Positions 51,070 through 59,855 of a DNA stretch of 64,000 bases are shown in pieces; within the stretch, counting starts at the first letter, position 1; each line of letters opens with the position of its first letter. Where the stretch lies: contig NZ_VOBI01000016.1 in NCBI RefSeq assembly GCF_008369325.1, positions 62,001 to 126,000 on the forward strand, in the 5' to 3' direction. Position numbers and translations under genes: made by a program. The stretch comes from Pseudomonas sp. ANT_H12B. GTDB taxonomy: Bacteria > Pseudomonadota > Gammaproteobacteria > Pseudomonadales > Pseudomonadaceae. The notes below the pieces were generated by a model. The model did no database searches and had not been told where the DNA came from. It saw nothing but the letters and a program-made list of their open reading frames with translations.

Positions 51070-53792
51070 TCGTCGGCAACAATCGGCAGTTCGATACAAA
51101 ACCGTGCGCCCTCGACCGAGTTTCTGACGCTCAGTTTTCCGCCCATGTTCTCGACGATGCCGTAACTCACAGACAACCCGAGCCCGGTGCCGACACCGAC
51201 GGGTTTGGTGGTGAAGAATGGCTCGAAGATCCGCTCCAGCAACCGCGGATCGATGCCGCCGCCGTTGTCCTCGACCCACAGCCGCACCGAATACGCATCA
51301 CGCTCGGCGTACACCGAGATCCACGGTTTGAACTCGTGATCGGCCTCGCGTTTGCCGAGCAATGCATCCCGAGCGTTGACCATCAAATTGATCAACACCT
51401 GTTCGAGCTGATCGACGTGACCGCGCACTTGCACGTCAAACCCGGTCTCGCTGACCCGCAGATCGACCCCTTTGCCGCGCATCCCTTCGGCCAGCAGCGA
51501 CAGCGTGCCTTCGATGGCTTGTGCCGGATTGAACGGATGCTGCTCGATTTCCGAGCGGCGGCCAAACACCCGCATGTGATCCACCACCCGCGCGGCGCGC
51601 TGGACCTGAGCATCGATGCGGTTGAGCTTGTCGGTCAGGTAATCGATTTGCACATCGCCATTGCTCAGACGCTTGAGCACGTTGACGATGGCCATGCGCA
51701 TCACATTCAACGGCTGATTGATTTCGTGGGCCAGCCCTGTGGCCATTTCGCCGAGGGTAGCCATTTTTGCACTTTGGGTGAGCTGCTGCTGGGCGCGACG
51801 GACCTCGGTGTTGTCGCGACCCACGGCCTGAATCTCCAGCAATTGGCCGTGCTCATCGAACACCCCGCGATCCGACCACACCCACCAGGCATGTTCCCGC
51901 CCCGGCAGTTGCAGGTTGATTTGCGCGGTGCTGACCGGGAATTCCGGGCTGAGTCGGCTGAGCCGCTGGAGAAACGCTTCGCGCTGTTCCTGTGACATCC
52001 AGCTGCCCAGGTTCACCCCGGGCAGTTGCTCGGGTTGGCACTCCAGATAAGTCGCCAGTGGGCGGTTGCCGAAGCTCAGGGTCAGGTCCGGGCGGTAGCG
52101 GCAGATCATCGCCGGAGAATCTTCCACCAGGATCCGGTAGCGTTCTTCACTCTGTTTCACCTGTTCGGCGGCCAGGGTTGCTTCGGTGACGTCCAGCCAC
52201 AGGCCGACGGCTTCTACTGGCAAGCCAAGGTCGTCGCGCAAGAGCTTGGCTTCATCGAGTAGCCAGTGGTATTCGCCGCGACTGTCGCGCAGCCGATAGC
52301 GGGCGCGCACCGAACCTTCACGCAGCAAATGTCGGGTACGTTCGAAATACCGGTCGCGGTCCTCTGGGTGCACCCTTTCAACCAAGGCTCCCGCCGCGCA
52401 ATCAGCCAGTGTCCAGCCGAGCAGCGGCAGTAGGCTGTCACTGAAAAACGTCGGTTGCAGCGCACCTTCGTCATAGCGCTGCACATAGATCACCGCCGGT
52501 GAGCTGGCGATCAGATTGTCCAGCCGGGCATGGGCCGCCGCGGCGTTTTGCTCCTGGTTTTTGATGTCGCTGATGTCCAGCATGAAGCCCACCAACCGCC
52601 GGTTTTTACCGATGCCCAGGACCTGGCCTTGCAGGCGATACCAGTTCGGCGTTTGAGCCAAACGCACGCACAGCAGCAGCGGGGTGCCGTCGTCTTGCAA
52701 GTCTTGCAGACGACTGCTCAACTCTTCACGGTCGGCGGGGTGCACCCGATCAAGCCAATCGTGCAGCGGCAAACGATCGATCGTAAGGTTCAGGTTGCTG
52801 GCCAGCGACGGCGCCAATTGCACCTCGCGACTGTCGCTGAACACCTCCCACCATCCGGTGCCGAGCAAGGCTTGCAGCGACTCCAGCCGTTCCAGTTGCA
52901 GATGGTGCCGGTGCTCGCGCAAGCGCTCAAGCAACGGGCCTGCCAGCGCGCAGGTCAGTTGCAACCAGTCGCGATCATTCAGGTCGGGTGCCTGATGCTG
53001 CACCGGATAAAAGCCACACAGCAACCAGGCGACCACACCCTGAGCATCGTGATAGGGCACCGCGAACCCTTCGGCATTACCGAAGATGCCTTGCAAACGG
53101 GGATGTTCAGCGGGTGTCAGGCGTTGCGGTGCCGAGCCGTTCAGGCTGTCGAGCCCCGAGCCCAGGCGCTGAGCGTTTTGCCACAGCTGGGGCGCATCGC
53201 AAGCCGTGTAATGCTGATGAATCTGCCAGCCTTCTTCCTGTTCATCGAGTAGCGCCACCGCAATGCAGGGCATGTGGAAACGCTGGGCCAGGCCTTGTAG
53301 CTGTTCCACCAACACCTCGGGCAGGCGCGTCAGGTTGCAGCGGCGCAACTGTTCGCCGATCTGCGCGGCGAGTAATTGGCATTGCTCGCGGCTGCGTGAT
53401 TGCCGGCGATCGAGCAACAAGTCGCCGATGTCCAGCAACTGCAACAGCCAGGCATCGGCCAATGGCTGGACCCAGCCACGCAAGTGCAGGGGTTGTCCAT
53501 TGAGGCTGTAAAAGTCCAGGTCCAGAGTCTGTCCCTGCCAGTCGACCGGCGAACCTTCAACGGTGAGGCTGCTGTGAGGCATGAGGAAATCGAGCAAGTG
53601 CGGTGCTTGCGCCGCAGGCGTCTGCTGGGCCAGCACATGCCGCAGCGGGCCGGTCAGGTGAGTCACTCGACCTTCGGCATCCAGATGCATCTGCAAGCCG
53701 ACACTTTGCACGCTCAGGGTGTCTGGCGTGTCCACTGGCTGAGGCGGATGGCGGTTGAGCAGGCGCCCGAAGAGTTTGTCTGCGGAACTCAA
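51039..53792 (-). CDS. pprA: PprA-like sensor histidine kinase
   Basis: A 917-residue cytoplasmic kinase with no membrane helix. GAF-like and several PAS domains (for example the repeats near NASSPAVIYVQRYDEG-type and DSPAMICRYRPDLT segments, about 430-680) lead to the kinase: GEMATGLAHEINQPLNVMRM (His about 703), LINLMVNARDALLG (N box), DNGGGIDP and GTGLGLSVSYGIV. It is the partner of PprB, which controls the Flp pilus. The start is a TTG overlapping the tadE stop by 3 bases; no strong ribosome site, so the true start is uncertain. Confidence 0.88.
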   Translation of the reverse strand: MSSADKLFGRLLNRHPPQPVDTPDTLSVQSVGLQMHLDAEGRVTHLTGPLRHVLAQQTPAAQAPHLLDFLMPHSSLTVEGSPVDWQGQTLDLDFYSLNGQPLHLRGWVQPLADAWLLQLLDIGDLLLDRRQSRSREQCQLLAAQIGEQLRRCNLTRLPEVLVEQLQGLAQRFHMPCIAVALLDEQEEGWQIHQHYTACDAPQLWQNAQRLGSGLDSLNGSAPQRLTPAEHPRLQGIFGNAEGFAVPYHDAQGVVAWLLCGFYPVQHQAPDLNDRDWLQLTCALAGPLLERLREHRHHLQLERLESLQALLGTGWWEVFSDSREVQLAPSLASNLNLTIDRLPLHDWLDRVHPADREELSSRLQDLQDDGTPLLLCVRLAQTPNWYRLQGQVLGIGKNRRLVGFMLDISDIKNQEQNAAAAHARLDNLIASSPAVIYVQRYDEGALQPTFFSDSLLPLLGWTLADCAAGALVERVHPEDRDRYFERTRHLLREGSVRARYRLRDSRGEYHWLLDEAKLLRDDLGLPVEAVGLWLDVTEATLAAEQVKQSEERYRILVEDSPAMICRYRPDLTLSFGNRPLATYLECQPEQLPGVNLGSWMSQEQREAFLQRLSRLSPEFPVSTAQINLQLPGREHAWWVWSDRGVFDEHGQLLEIQAVGRDNTEVRRAQQQLTQSAKMATLGEMATGLAHEINQPLNVMRMAIVNVLKRLSNGDVQIDYLTDKLNRIDAQVQRAARVVDHMRVFGRRSEIEQHPFNPAQAIEGTLSLLAEGMRGKGVDLRVSETGFDVQVRGHVDQLEQVLINLMVNARDALLGKREADHEFKPWISVYAERDAYSVRLWVEDNGGGIDPRLLERIFEPFFTTKPVGVGTGLGLSVSYGIVENMGGKLSVRNSVEGARFCIELPIVADDQITSVARPE

Positions 53793-54229
53793 AATTGCAG
53801 GCTCGAACTGGCGCTGAGGTTGGCCGGCAGCTTGGGTACTTGGCCAATTCCCGGCAGGTTCAGAAACGGGATGACCTGCTGCAGTTTGCTGGTGGGGTAG
53901 TTGATGCTGACCTTCAACACCCCACCCACGTAGGTGGCGCTGGCGTCGGTGGCGACATTGAAATTCAGTGCGGCAGGAATCCAGGCCAGTTGTCGGCTCA
54001 GTTCTGTCGTGGCAACGGTTTTTACCGCGATGTCGTATCCGGGGCTGCTCGGATCCAGCGCCACGCTTCGGCGCACCGCTTCGGCGGTCGACTGAGTGAA
54101 CGATTGCATCAGCAGCAGTGGCAAGCTGTACGTGACGATTCCATAGAACACGGCGAAAAAGATGAGAAACACCAAAGCAAACTCAATCGCTACAGCGCCT
54201 TTTTGCTTACGGGGGAGGCCTATTTTCAT
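53789..54229 (-). CDS. tadE: TadE-like pseudopilin
   Basis: A 146-residue TadE family protein. RKQKGAVAIEFALVFLIFFA is the prepilin-like segment: basic residues, the GAVAIEFA processing site with Glu at +5 (residue about 15) and a hydrophobic stretch. FTQSTAEAVRRSVA follows, then a soluble domain. It is processed by FppA, in the divergent gene. The start at 54229 is preferred over a GTG at 54253. Its stop overlaps the pprA TTG start. Confidence 0.88.
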   Translation of the reverse strand: MKIGLPRKQKGAVAIEFALVFLIFFAVFYGIVTYSLPLLLMQSFTQSTAEAVRRSVALDPSSPGYDIAVKTVATTELSRQLAWIPAALNFNVATDASATYVGGVLKVSINYPTSKLQQVIPFLNLPGIGQVPKLPANLSASSSLQF

Positions 54230-54242
54230 GACTGCGTCTACC

Positions 54243-54266
54243 CTGATATTCACGACGTGATATCAG
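54243..54266. promoter_or_regulatory. Near-palindrome between tadE and fppA
   Basis: CTGATATTCACG and CGTGATATCAG are inverted around one base, with one extra base in the left arm. It occupies the 75-base divergent promoter gap, so it is a candidate operator for both genes. Confidence 0.45.
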
Positions 54267-54304
54267 CATAGAATCATTCAGCCAAAACGGACGTTTTTTA
54301 CCGG

Positions 54305-54775
54305 ATGCAGAGCTTTGTATTACTGATCTGGCTGACGCTATGCGCAGCACAGGATGCTCGAGAACGACACATCGCCAATGGCCTGACCCTTGGCGCAGCG
54401 GCGTTGGCGCTGGCGTATCTCCTGTGGACGGGCACGACCTGGCTGGGGGCCGAGGCGGCGCAGGGCGGCTGGGCTTTTTTGCTGGCGCTGGCTTTCACCT
54501 TGCCCGGTTATGCGCTGAGACGCTTGGGCGCAGGCGATGTGAAATTGATGACCGGCCTGGGGCTGGCGACAGACGGCATGCACCTGCTCGGCGTGTTCAT
54601 CGGTGCCGGATTGGCCAGTGTGCTGTGGCTGCTGCTGGCGCCAAGAGTCTGGCTTCATATGGGCCAAGGGCTTAGAAATCATCTTCGATACCTGGGGCCT
54701 GGAATGTCAAAGAAACAGCCCTTTGCACCCTTCGTATTGGTGGGCCTGTTGCTCACACTTGCCTGGTTTCACTAG
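54305..54775 (+). CDS. fppA: Prepilin peptidase FppA (TadV type)
   Basis: A 156-residue inner-membrane aspartic protease of the A24 family that cleaves Flp and pseudopilin leaders. The catalytic Asp residues are D17 (AAQDARERHIANGL) and D78 in GAGDVKLM, the family's GxGD motif. Four or more hydrophobic segments are present. It lacks the Cys-rich N-methyltransferase domain of PilD, as usual for TadV. It lies between tadE and pprB. Confidence 0.92.
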   Translation: MQSFVLLIWLTLCAAQDARERHIANGLTLGAAALALAYLLWTGTTWLGAEAAQGGWAFLLALAFTLPGYALRRLGAGDVKLMTGLGLATDGMHLLGVFIGAGLASVLWLLLAPRVWLHMGQGLRNHLRYLGPGMSKKQPFAPFVLVGLLLTLAWFH

Positions 54776-54803
54776 CCGACAGTTCTATATACAGAGTCGG
54801 AAA

Positions 54804-54833
54804 GTACGACTACTTTCAATTCAGTAGTTGTAC
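54804..54833. promoter_or_regulatory. Candidate operator upstream of pprB
   Basis: GTACGACTACT and AGTAGTTGTAC are inverted (10 of 11 pairs) around 8 bases, 53 bases before the pprB start. The size and symmetry fit a dimeric regulator, possibly PprB itself. Confidence 0.5.
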
Positions 54834-54885
54834 AGCCTGTGGCTGGTAGAGGAACGGTCAACTTTGACCTTGCAGGGAGTCGCAC

Positions 54886-55668
54886 GTGAACAAGCTTTCT
54901 TCGGCAGTAAAAATCCTTGTGGTCGACGACCAACCGTTTATTGCCGCAGAACTCTGTGAGTTTCTTAAAGGCCGCGGTTACCGTTGCGTGTCTTGTGAGA
55001 CTGGCAATCAGGCCGTCGAGCGTTTCAATGAAGACGAAGCGATTGGCCTGGTGCTTTGCGATTTGCACATGCCCGGTCTGGACGGGATTCAACTGGTCCA
55101 GGCGCTGCAACGGTTATCCGGCAAGCACCGTGTGTTTGAAGCGATCATGCTCACTGGGCGCGCGGACAAGCAGGATGTGATCAAGGCCTTGCGGGCCGGG
55201 TTTGCCGATTACTACCAGAAGCCGATTAACCTGGGTGAGTTGCTCGAAGGGATTGCGCGTCAGGCAGTGGTTTTGCAGGAACGGCAGAAGAGTGTGCAGC
55301 TGGGGCATCTGGATCAGAAGCTGCAGTACCTTGCCGAGTCGATCGATGATCTGTATCAGGATCTGGATAAGGTTCGGCGTGGGCCGCGGTTATCGGTTTT
55401 CACTGATGAGGATGTCATCGCTGTGGGTCGGGTTGAGATTCCGGCGATTTTCAGTCACCTGTCGCCAAGGCAGTTGGAGGTGGCGCGGTTGGTGGGGAAA
55501 GGGCAGACGAATTATCAGATTGCCTGTGAGTTGGGGATTACCGAGAACACGGTGAAGCTTTATGTGTCGCAGGTTTTGCGGCTGACGCATATGCATAATC
55601 GGACGCAGTTGGCGCTGGCTTTGTTACCCAGCCATTCTGGATTGCATCAGGGGGTGACTGCGCATTAG
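54886..55668 (+). CDS. pprB: PprB-like response regulator
   Basis: A 260-residue regulator with an N-terminal receiver (KILVVDDQPF, phosphorylated Asp in LVLCDLHMPGLDG, about residue 58) and a C-terminal LuxR-type helix-turn-helix (LSPRQLEVARLVGKGQTNYQ, ELGITENTVKLYVSQVL). In P. aeruginosa PprB turns on flp/tad pili, Cup fimbriae and Bap. The GTG at 54886 is set by GGGAG 8 bases upstream. Its neighbours fppA, pprA and the tad operon make it the local regulator. Confidence 0.93.
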   Translation: MNKLSSAVKILVVDDQPFIAAELCEFLKGRGYRCVSCETGNQAVERFNEDEAIGLVLCDLHMPGLDGIQLVQALQRLSGKHRVFEAIMLTGRADKQDVIKALRAGFADYYQKPINLGELLEGIARQAVVLQERQKSVQLGHLDQKLQYLAESIDDLYQDLDKVRRGPRLSVFTDEDVIAVGRVEIPAIFSHLSPRQLEVARLVGKGQTNYQIACELGITENTVKLYVSQVLRLTHMHNRTQLALALLPSHSGLHQGVTAH

Positions 55669-55720
55669 CGGTAACGACCTCAACTCACTTTTTGGAGTGT
55701 GTTAAGCCGTAACGCGATCT

Positions 55721-55745
55721 GTAGCAGCTGATCGGCAGCTGCTAC
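55721..55745. terminator. Palindrome between convergent pprB and DUF3613 genes
   Basis: GTAGCAGCTG and CAGCTGCTAC form a perfect 10-bp stem with a five-base loop. AAAA follows on the plus strand, not U. It resembles a third repeat family seen in pseudomonads and may act as a bidirectional stop. Confidence 0.5.
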
Positions 55746-55782
55746 AAAAGAAGTGTCTCGATCGAAATTGCCTGGATCAAGA

Positions 55783-56058
55783 CTACCCCCCCGTCCCACC
55801 GTCCACTTGCCCGCTCTCATACTGATCAAAGTACTCCGGGATCTCATGCTGATAGCTTTTCAACCAACGCTGCATGCTCAGCTCGCGCTCGGTCGCGGTT
55901 GAGGTTTGCGGTTTCTGGGAAGCCGCCTTGTTGCTGCTTTGCAGCTGCAGCCAGCCTTCGGTTTCCTGTTGTTGGGCCGAAGCGGGGCCGGGGTCGATGG
56001 CGTGAGCGGTGAGGGGCAAGGCCAGCAGGCCGAGGCAGCAGAGGATGGTCGTTTTCAT
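55783..56058 (-). CDS. DUF3613 protein of the tad locus
   Basis: A 91-residue exported protein: signal peptide (MKTTILCCLGLLALPLTAHA), then a Gln/Ser-rich stretch and LQRWLKS-type helix (ELSMQRWLKSYQHEIPEYF). It is the last gene of the tad operon and matches PA4298 by position; function unknown. The start at 56058 has AGGAGAG upstream. It lies 13 bases after tadD. Confidence 0.82.
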   Translation of the reverse strand: MKTTILCCLGLLALPLTAHAIDPGPASAQQQETEGWLQLQSSNKAASQKPQTSTATERELSMQRWLKSYQHEIPEYFDQYESGQVDGGTGG

Positions 56059-56071
56059 CAAAAGCCTCTCC

Positions 56072-56782
56072 TTATTGAATCGTCGGTGTGGCGACAGCGA
56101 CATGGTTTACGGCGGTCGGGCCGGACTTGCTCGGTGTCTTGAGTCTTTGCGCGCGGGCCTGGGCTTCGGTGACTTGGGCAGGGCTCAGGCCGAGACGGCT
56201 GACGAGTTCGGCCGCGCGGCTCCAGTCGTCCTGGTAGATCAGTAGCGTCACCAGATTCAACGCTGCCAGTTGATCGCTTTGCTTGAGTTCCATGGCTGTC
56301 AGGAATTCAAAGCGCGCATCCTCGACGCGTAATTGATTGAGGTACACCACGCCGAGGTCGTTGCGGATTTTCTCGTCGGTCGGCGCTAGCCGTGCGGCCC
56401 GCTGCAAGTGAGCTTGTGCCAGGCCGTTGTCGCCCTTGGCGGCGGCGAGTTGGCCCAGGCCGTGTTCGGCTTCGGCGGCCAGGCAACTGCCGAGCAGGCT
56501 GCGGTACAACGGCTCGGCTTCGCTGCGGCCCAACAGTCGATAGACCTTGGCCTTGCGCAAGCGCACGTCGGCGAGGTTGTCGGGCAGGCTTTGCAGGTTG
56601 GCGAGGCTGGCGTGCAGTTTGCCGTCATTGGCCATGTCATCGGCAAGGTTCAGCGACAGCTGTTCCTCGGAAGTCAGCTTGGCGCAACTGGCCGTGTTGG
56701 TCAGGGCGCTCCAGGGCGTCGCACCGTTGCTCGCGCAACCGCCTAATAACAGCAGCATCAAACCGGCAATTATTGCTTTCAT
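56072..56782 (-). CDS. tadD: TadD, TPR pilus assembly lipoprotein
   Basis: A 236-residue lipoprotein (lipobox LLLLGGCAS, Cys about 15) with tetratricopeptide-like helices (residues about 55-210: AEAEHGLGQLAAAKGDNGLA, EKIRNDLGVVYLNQLRVEDA). In tad systems TadD is a pilotin-like factor for secretin RcpA. The start at 56782 has AGAGGGA upstream. It lies 10 bases after tadC. Confidence 0.9.
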   Translation of the reverse strand: MKAIIAGLMLLLLGGCASNGATPWSALTNTASCAKLTSEEQLSLNLADDMANDGKLHASLANLQSLPDNLADVRLRKAKVYRLLGRSEAEPLYRSLLGSCLAAEAEHGLGQLAAAKGDNGLAQAHLQRAARLAPTDEKIRNDLGVVYLNQLRVEDARFEFLTAMELKQSDQLAALNLVTLLIYQDDWSRAAELVSRLGLSPAQVTEAQARAQRLKTPSKSGPTAVNHVAVATPTIQ

Positions 56783-56792
56783 AACGATCCCT

Positions 56793-57683
56793 CTAAGAAC
56801 CAAAGGCATGGGACAGGGCGGTGAAGCCCGGGCCGGCCAGTACGATCAATAACGCCGGGAAGAGAAACAACATCATCACGACGGACATTTTGGCGGACAT
56901 CTTGGAGATGTATTCCTGCAAGCGCGTCAGGCGCCGGTCATCGAGCAATTGCTTGAGGGTCAGCAGGGATTTCATCGCACCGCCCCCCTGATGGATCAAC
57001 TGCTCAAGGATGACGCAGGTGTCGGTGAACTCGTCGACGGCCAGCAATCGCGTGGCTTTGTGCAGTTCTTCGCCCAGTTCCAGGCCGGAATCGACCCGGA
57101 CCAATACCAGACGCAGTTCATGGGTCAGGGCCGGCAATAATTGTTTGCCTTCATTGCTCAATACTCGCAGCGACTGCTCCACCGCCATGCCCGATTCGAA
57201 CAGGATGCGCAGCAGCGGAATGAAGGTGGATATCTCGGTCGCCAGTTGTTTTTGCCGACGCAGCGCGGCAGCGGCCAGCAACCGTTTGGGCAATAGATAG
57301 CCGATGCCGGTGGCGAGCACCGGGGCCATCCAGTGGTTGTCTGTGTGAGGGAAGAATACGCCCTGGATCAGCAAAGTCAGGGCCAGCGCCAGCACCGGGG
57401 CGCCTATCTGGGAGGCCGCGAACAGTGACCGTCGCCGGGCGCTGCGCCAGCCGAGACGGTTAAGCAATGCCTGGGTTTCGTTATCCAGGTTGACCGAGCG
57501 CTGACCGATCCGGCTGCTGCCCAGCATTTGCAGCCACTGATCGACGCGGTGATCGTTTGCCAGTTTGCCATCAAGTCGTTGTGCCACCTGGCGAACCCGC
57601 CGACGGTGCTCCAGCAAACCGCTGAGCAGCAACAACGTTGCCCCCAGAAACAGCAATGCGCAGATCAGCAATGGCACTTTCAT
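56793..57683 (-). CDS. tadC: TadC, inner-membrane platform protein
   Basis: A 296-residue GspF-domain protein, one half of the Tad platform pair with TadB. Membrane helices lie at the N-terminus (LLICALLFLGATLLLLSGLL), near residues 90-130, and at the C-terminus (MSVVMMLFLFPALLIVLAGP). The GspF core is visible in ISTFIPLLRILFESGMAVEQ. It overlaps tadB by 4 bases. Confidence 0.93.
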   Translation of the reverse strand: MKVPLLICALLFLGATLLLLSGLLEHRRRVRQVAQRLDGKLANDHRVDQWLQMLGSSRIGQRSVNLDNETQALLNRLGWRSARRRSLFAASQIGAPVLALALTLLIQGVFFPHTDNHWMAPVLATGIGYLLPKRLLAAAALRRQKQLATEISTFIPLLRILFESGMAVEQSLRVLSNEGKQLLPALTHELRLVLVRVDSGLELGEELHKATRLLAVDEFTDTCVILEQLIHQGGGAMKSLLTLKQLLDDRRLTRLQEYISKMSAKMSVVMMLFLFPALLIVLAGPGFTALSHAFGS

Positions 57684-58564
57684 ACGCTACGCAACATGTG
57701 CCAGAGCGCCAGGCTGCCGATCACCTGCAATCCAAACGCGGACGCGAGCATGATTTGCCCCGAGTCGTCGTGCCACATGGCGAGCAAGTAATGTGGGTTG
57801 GTCGCGAGGAAATAGCCGGCCAGGCCAATCGGCAAACAGCCCAGGACCCACGCGGTCACCCGGGTTTCACCGGTCATGGCCCTGAGCTGGCGCGCAGCCT
57901 GCTCGCGCTCCCGGATCATCTTGATCAGGTTTTCCAGCAATTCGCTGGCATTGCCGCCATAGCGGTGATTGACCTTCAACCCGAGCGCGAACAGGCGAAG
58001 TTCGTCTTTCTCATACAGCTCGGCAAGGTCAGTCGCGGCATCCGGCAGGCTGACCCCCAACTGCACGTTGCGCTGAACCCGCCCCATGGCGTTTTTCAGC
58101 GGGTCTTCAGCGGTGTCGATGGCGCCCAGCACCGCATCGGCCAGGGTGCGCCCGGACTTCAGACTGCGCACGGTGTGATCGAGCATTTGCGGCAGTTGTT
58201 CGATCATGCGCTGGAGTCGGCGCTGATAACGCCAATTGACATACAGACGCAGTATCAGCGGCGGTAGCAGTAACAGCACCAGCAAGCCGAACCAGCCACC
58301 GGCGGCAAATCCGAGCAAGATGCCAAAGGCCCAAAGCAGCAGCCACACCCCCAGACGCTCGGAGGGACGCCCAAGGCCGGCCCGCAGAAAGGCCCGATCC
58401 AGACCCGCCCAGGAGGTTTTCGTCAGTACCGGCTGCGGTTGCCCCTGGGTCAGGCGCGCCAGTACCCGGTCGGTGCCGGTCTGGCGCAAACCGCGATAAA
58501 ACAGGCGGATCGACAGTCCGAGCAAGACCAGGCAAATGAGGATGAGCAGCACCGGTTTGAGCAT
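57680..58564 (-). CDS. tadB: TadB, inner-membrane platform protein
   Basis: A 294-residue GspF-domain protein with helices at residues about 5-20 and 70-105, the GspF core (IEQLPQMLDHTVRSLKSGRTLADAV) and a C-terminal helix pair. With TadC it transmits energy from TadA for pilin extrusion. The start at 58564 is the only family-like N-terminus; the open upstream frame lies in tadA. It is 10 bases after tadA. Confidence 0.93.
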   Translation of the reverse strand: MLKPVLLILICLVLLGLSIRLFYRGLRQTGTDRVLARLTQGQPQPVLTKTSWAGLDRAFLRAGLGRPSERLGVWLLLWAFGILLGFAAGGWFGLLVLLLLPPLILRLYVNWRYQRRLQRMIEQLPQMLDHTVRSLKSGRTLADAVLGAIDTAEDPLKNAMGRVQRNVQLGVSLPDAATDLAELYEKDELRLFALGLKVNHRYGGNASELLENLIKMIREREQAARQLRAMTGETRVTAWVLGCLPIGLAGYFLATNPHYLLAMWHDDSGQIMLASAFGLQVIGSLALWHMLRSV

Positions 58565-58574
58565 GCCGTGGCCT

Positions 58575-59855
58575 TCAGTACGCAGGGGGAGAGAGCGCCA
58601 ACTCACGGCGCAGTTTGTCGCCGGCGGGGTTGACCGCTTCGCGCAGGAATCCAAAACCGCTGCGCCGGTCGAGCCGGAACAACGTGTTGGTGACATACAC
58701 GTCATCGCGCAAGCCGATCACCTCCACCACTTCGCTGACGCAGCGGCGGCCGTCGGGCATGCGCGTCAGCTGGATCACTACATCCAGTGCGGCGCAGATC
58801 ATTTGCCGCAAGGTCCGTTCGGCGATGGTGCGGCCCGTCAGGCCCACCAATGTCTCCAGGCGCAACAGCGCATCCTGGGCGTTGTTGGCGTGCACGGTGC
58901 TCATGGAACCGTCGTGGCCGGTGTTCATTGCGGTGAGTACGTCCACCACTTCGACGCCGCGAATCTCGCCGAGAATGATTCGGTCCGGTCGCATCCGCAG
59001 GGCGTTGCGAATCAGGTCACTGGCCTTCACTTCGCCATGGCCTTCGGCATTCGGCGGTCGGGTTTCCAGACGCACCACGTGAGGGTGGCCCAGTTGCAGT
59101 TCGGCGACGTCCTCGATGGTGACGATTCGCTCGTGAGGGTTGATCAACTGGCTGAGAATGTTCAGCAGCGTGGTTTTGCCAGTGCCGGTGCCGCCGCTGA
59201 TCAGGATGTTGCAGCGCTTGCCCACGGCCTCCTGAATAAAGTCGAAGATCGCCTGATCGATGGTTTGCATCGCCATCAGGTCCGAGCTTTTGAGCATGTC
59301 CTTGCGAAATTTACGTATCGACAGGCAGGGACCATCGAGCGCAATCGGCGGAATGATCGCGTTGACCCGGCTACCGTCGGGCAGTCGTGCGTCGACCATT
59401 GGCGACGACTCATCGAGTCGTCGACCGAGGGGCGCGAGAATCCGTTGCATGACCCGTTCGACGTGATGCGCATCGATGAAACGCAGGTCGCTTTGATGCA
59501 GTACGCCGTCGCGTTCAATGAACACCCGGTGCGGGCCGTTGACCAGAATATCTGTCACCGACGGGTCCCGCAGCAGCACTTCCAAGGGGCCGAAACCGGT
59601 GAGTTCATCGACGATTTCTTCGGCCAGGCGCTCCATTTCATAGCGGGAAATCGCCAGGTGCAGCCGGGCGATGTACTCGGCAACCTTGTCGATGACGAAT
59701 TGCGAGAGCACCTGCCGTGAATCCTCCAGCAGGTTTTTGCCGGACTCCTCGATGGCGTCGATGATGTAGCGGTGCAGCACCAGTTTCAGACCTTCGTGAT
59801 CGGTGTTGCCGCTGGTGGCGCGCACAGGGGCACCGAAGAGTTTTTCACCGCTCAT
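58575..59855 (-). CDS. tadA: TadA, Flp pilus secretion ATPase
   Basis: A 426-residue CpaF/VirB11-type hexameric ATPase driving Flp assembly. Walker A GGTGTGKTTLL (residues about 225-235), EDVAELQLGHPHVVRLETR (Asp box), and RMRPDRIILGEIRG (Walker B) with HDGSMSTVHAN (His box) are complete. The ATG at 59855 overlaps the tadZ stop by 4 bases. Confidence 0.96.
   Translation of the reverse strand: MSGEKLFGAPVRATSGNTDHEGLKLVLHRYIIDAIEESGKNLLEDSRQVLSQFVIDKVAEYIARLHLAISRYEMERLAEEIVDELTGFGPLEVLLRDPSVTDILVNGPHRVFIERDGVLHQSDLRFIDAHHVERVMQRILAPLGRRLDESSPMVDARLPDGSRVNAIIPPIALDGPCLSIRKFRKDMLKSSDLMAMQTIDQAIFDFIQEAVGKRCNILISGGTGTGKTTLLNILSQLINPHERIVTIEDVAELQLGHPHVVRLETRPPNAEGHGEVKASDLIRNALRMRPDRIILGEIRGVEVVDVLTAMNTGHDGSMSTVHANNAQDALLRLETLVGLTGRTIAERTLRQMICAALDVVIQLTRMPDGRRCVSEVVEVIGLRDDVYVTNTLFRLDRRSGFGFLREAVNPAGDKLRRELALSPPAY

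Noticed and set aside
57638..58267. 209-codon plus-strand frame in the tad operon
   Set aside because: Antisense to tadB and tadC, which have clear GspF cores.
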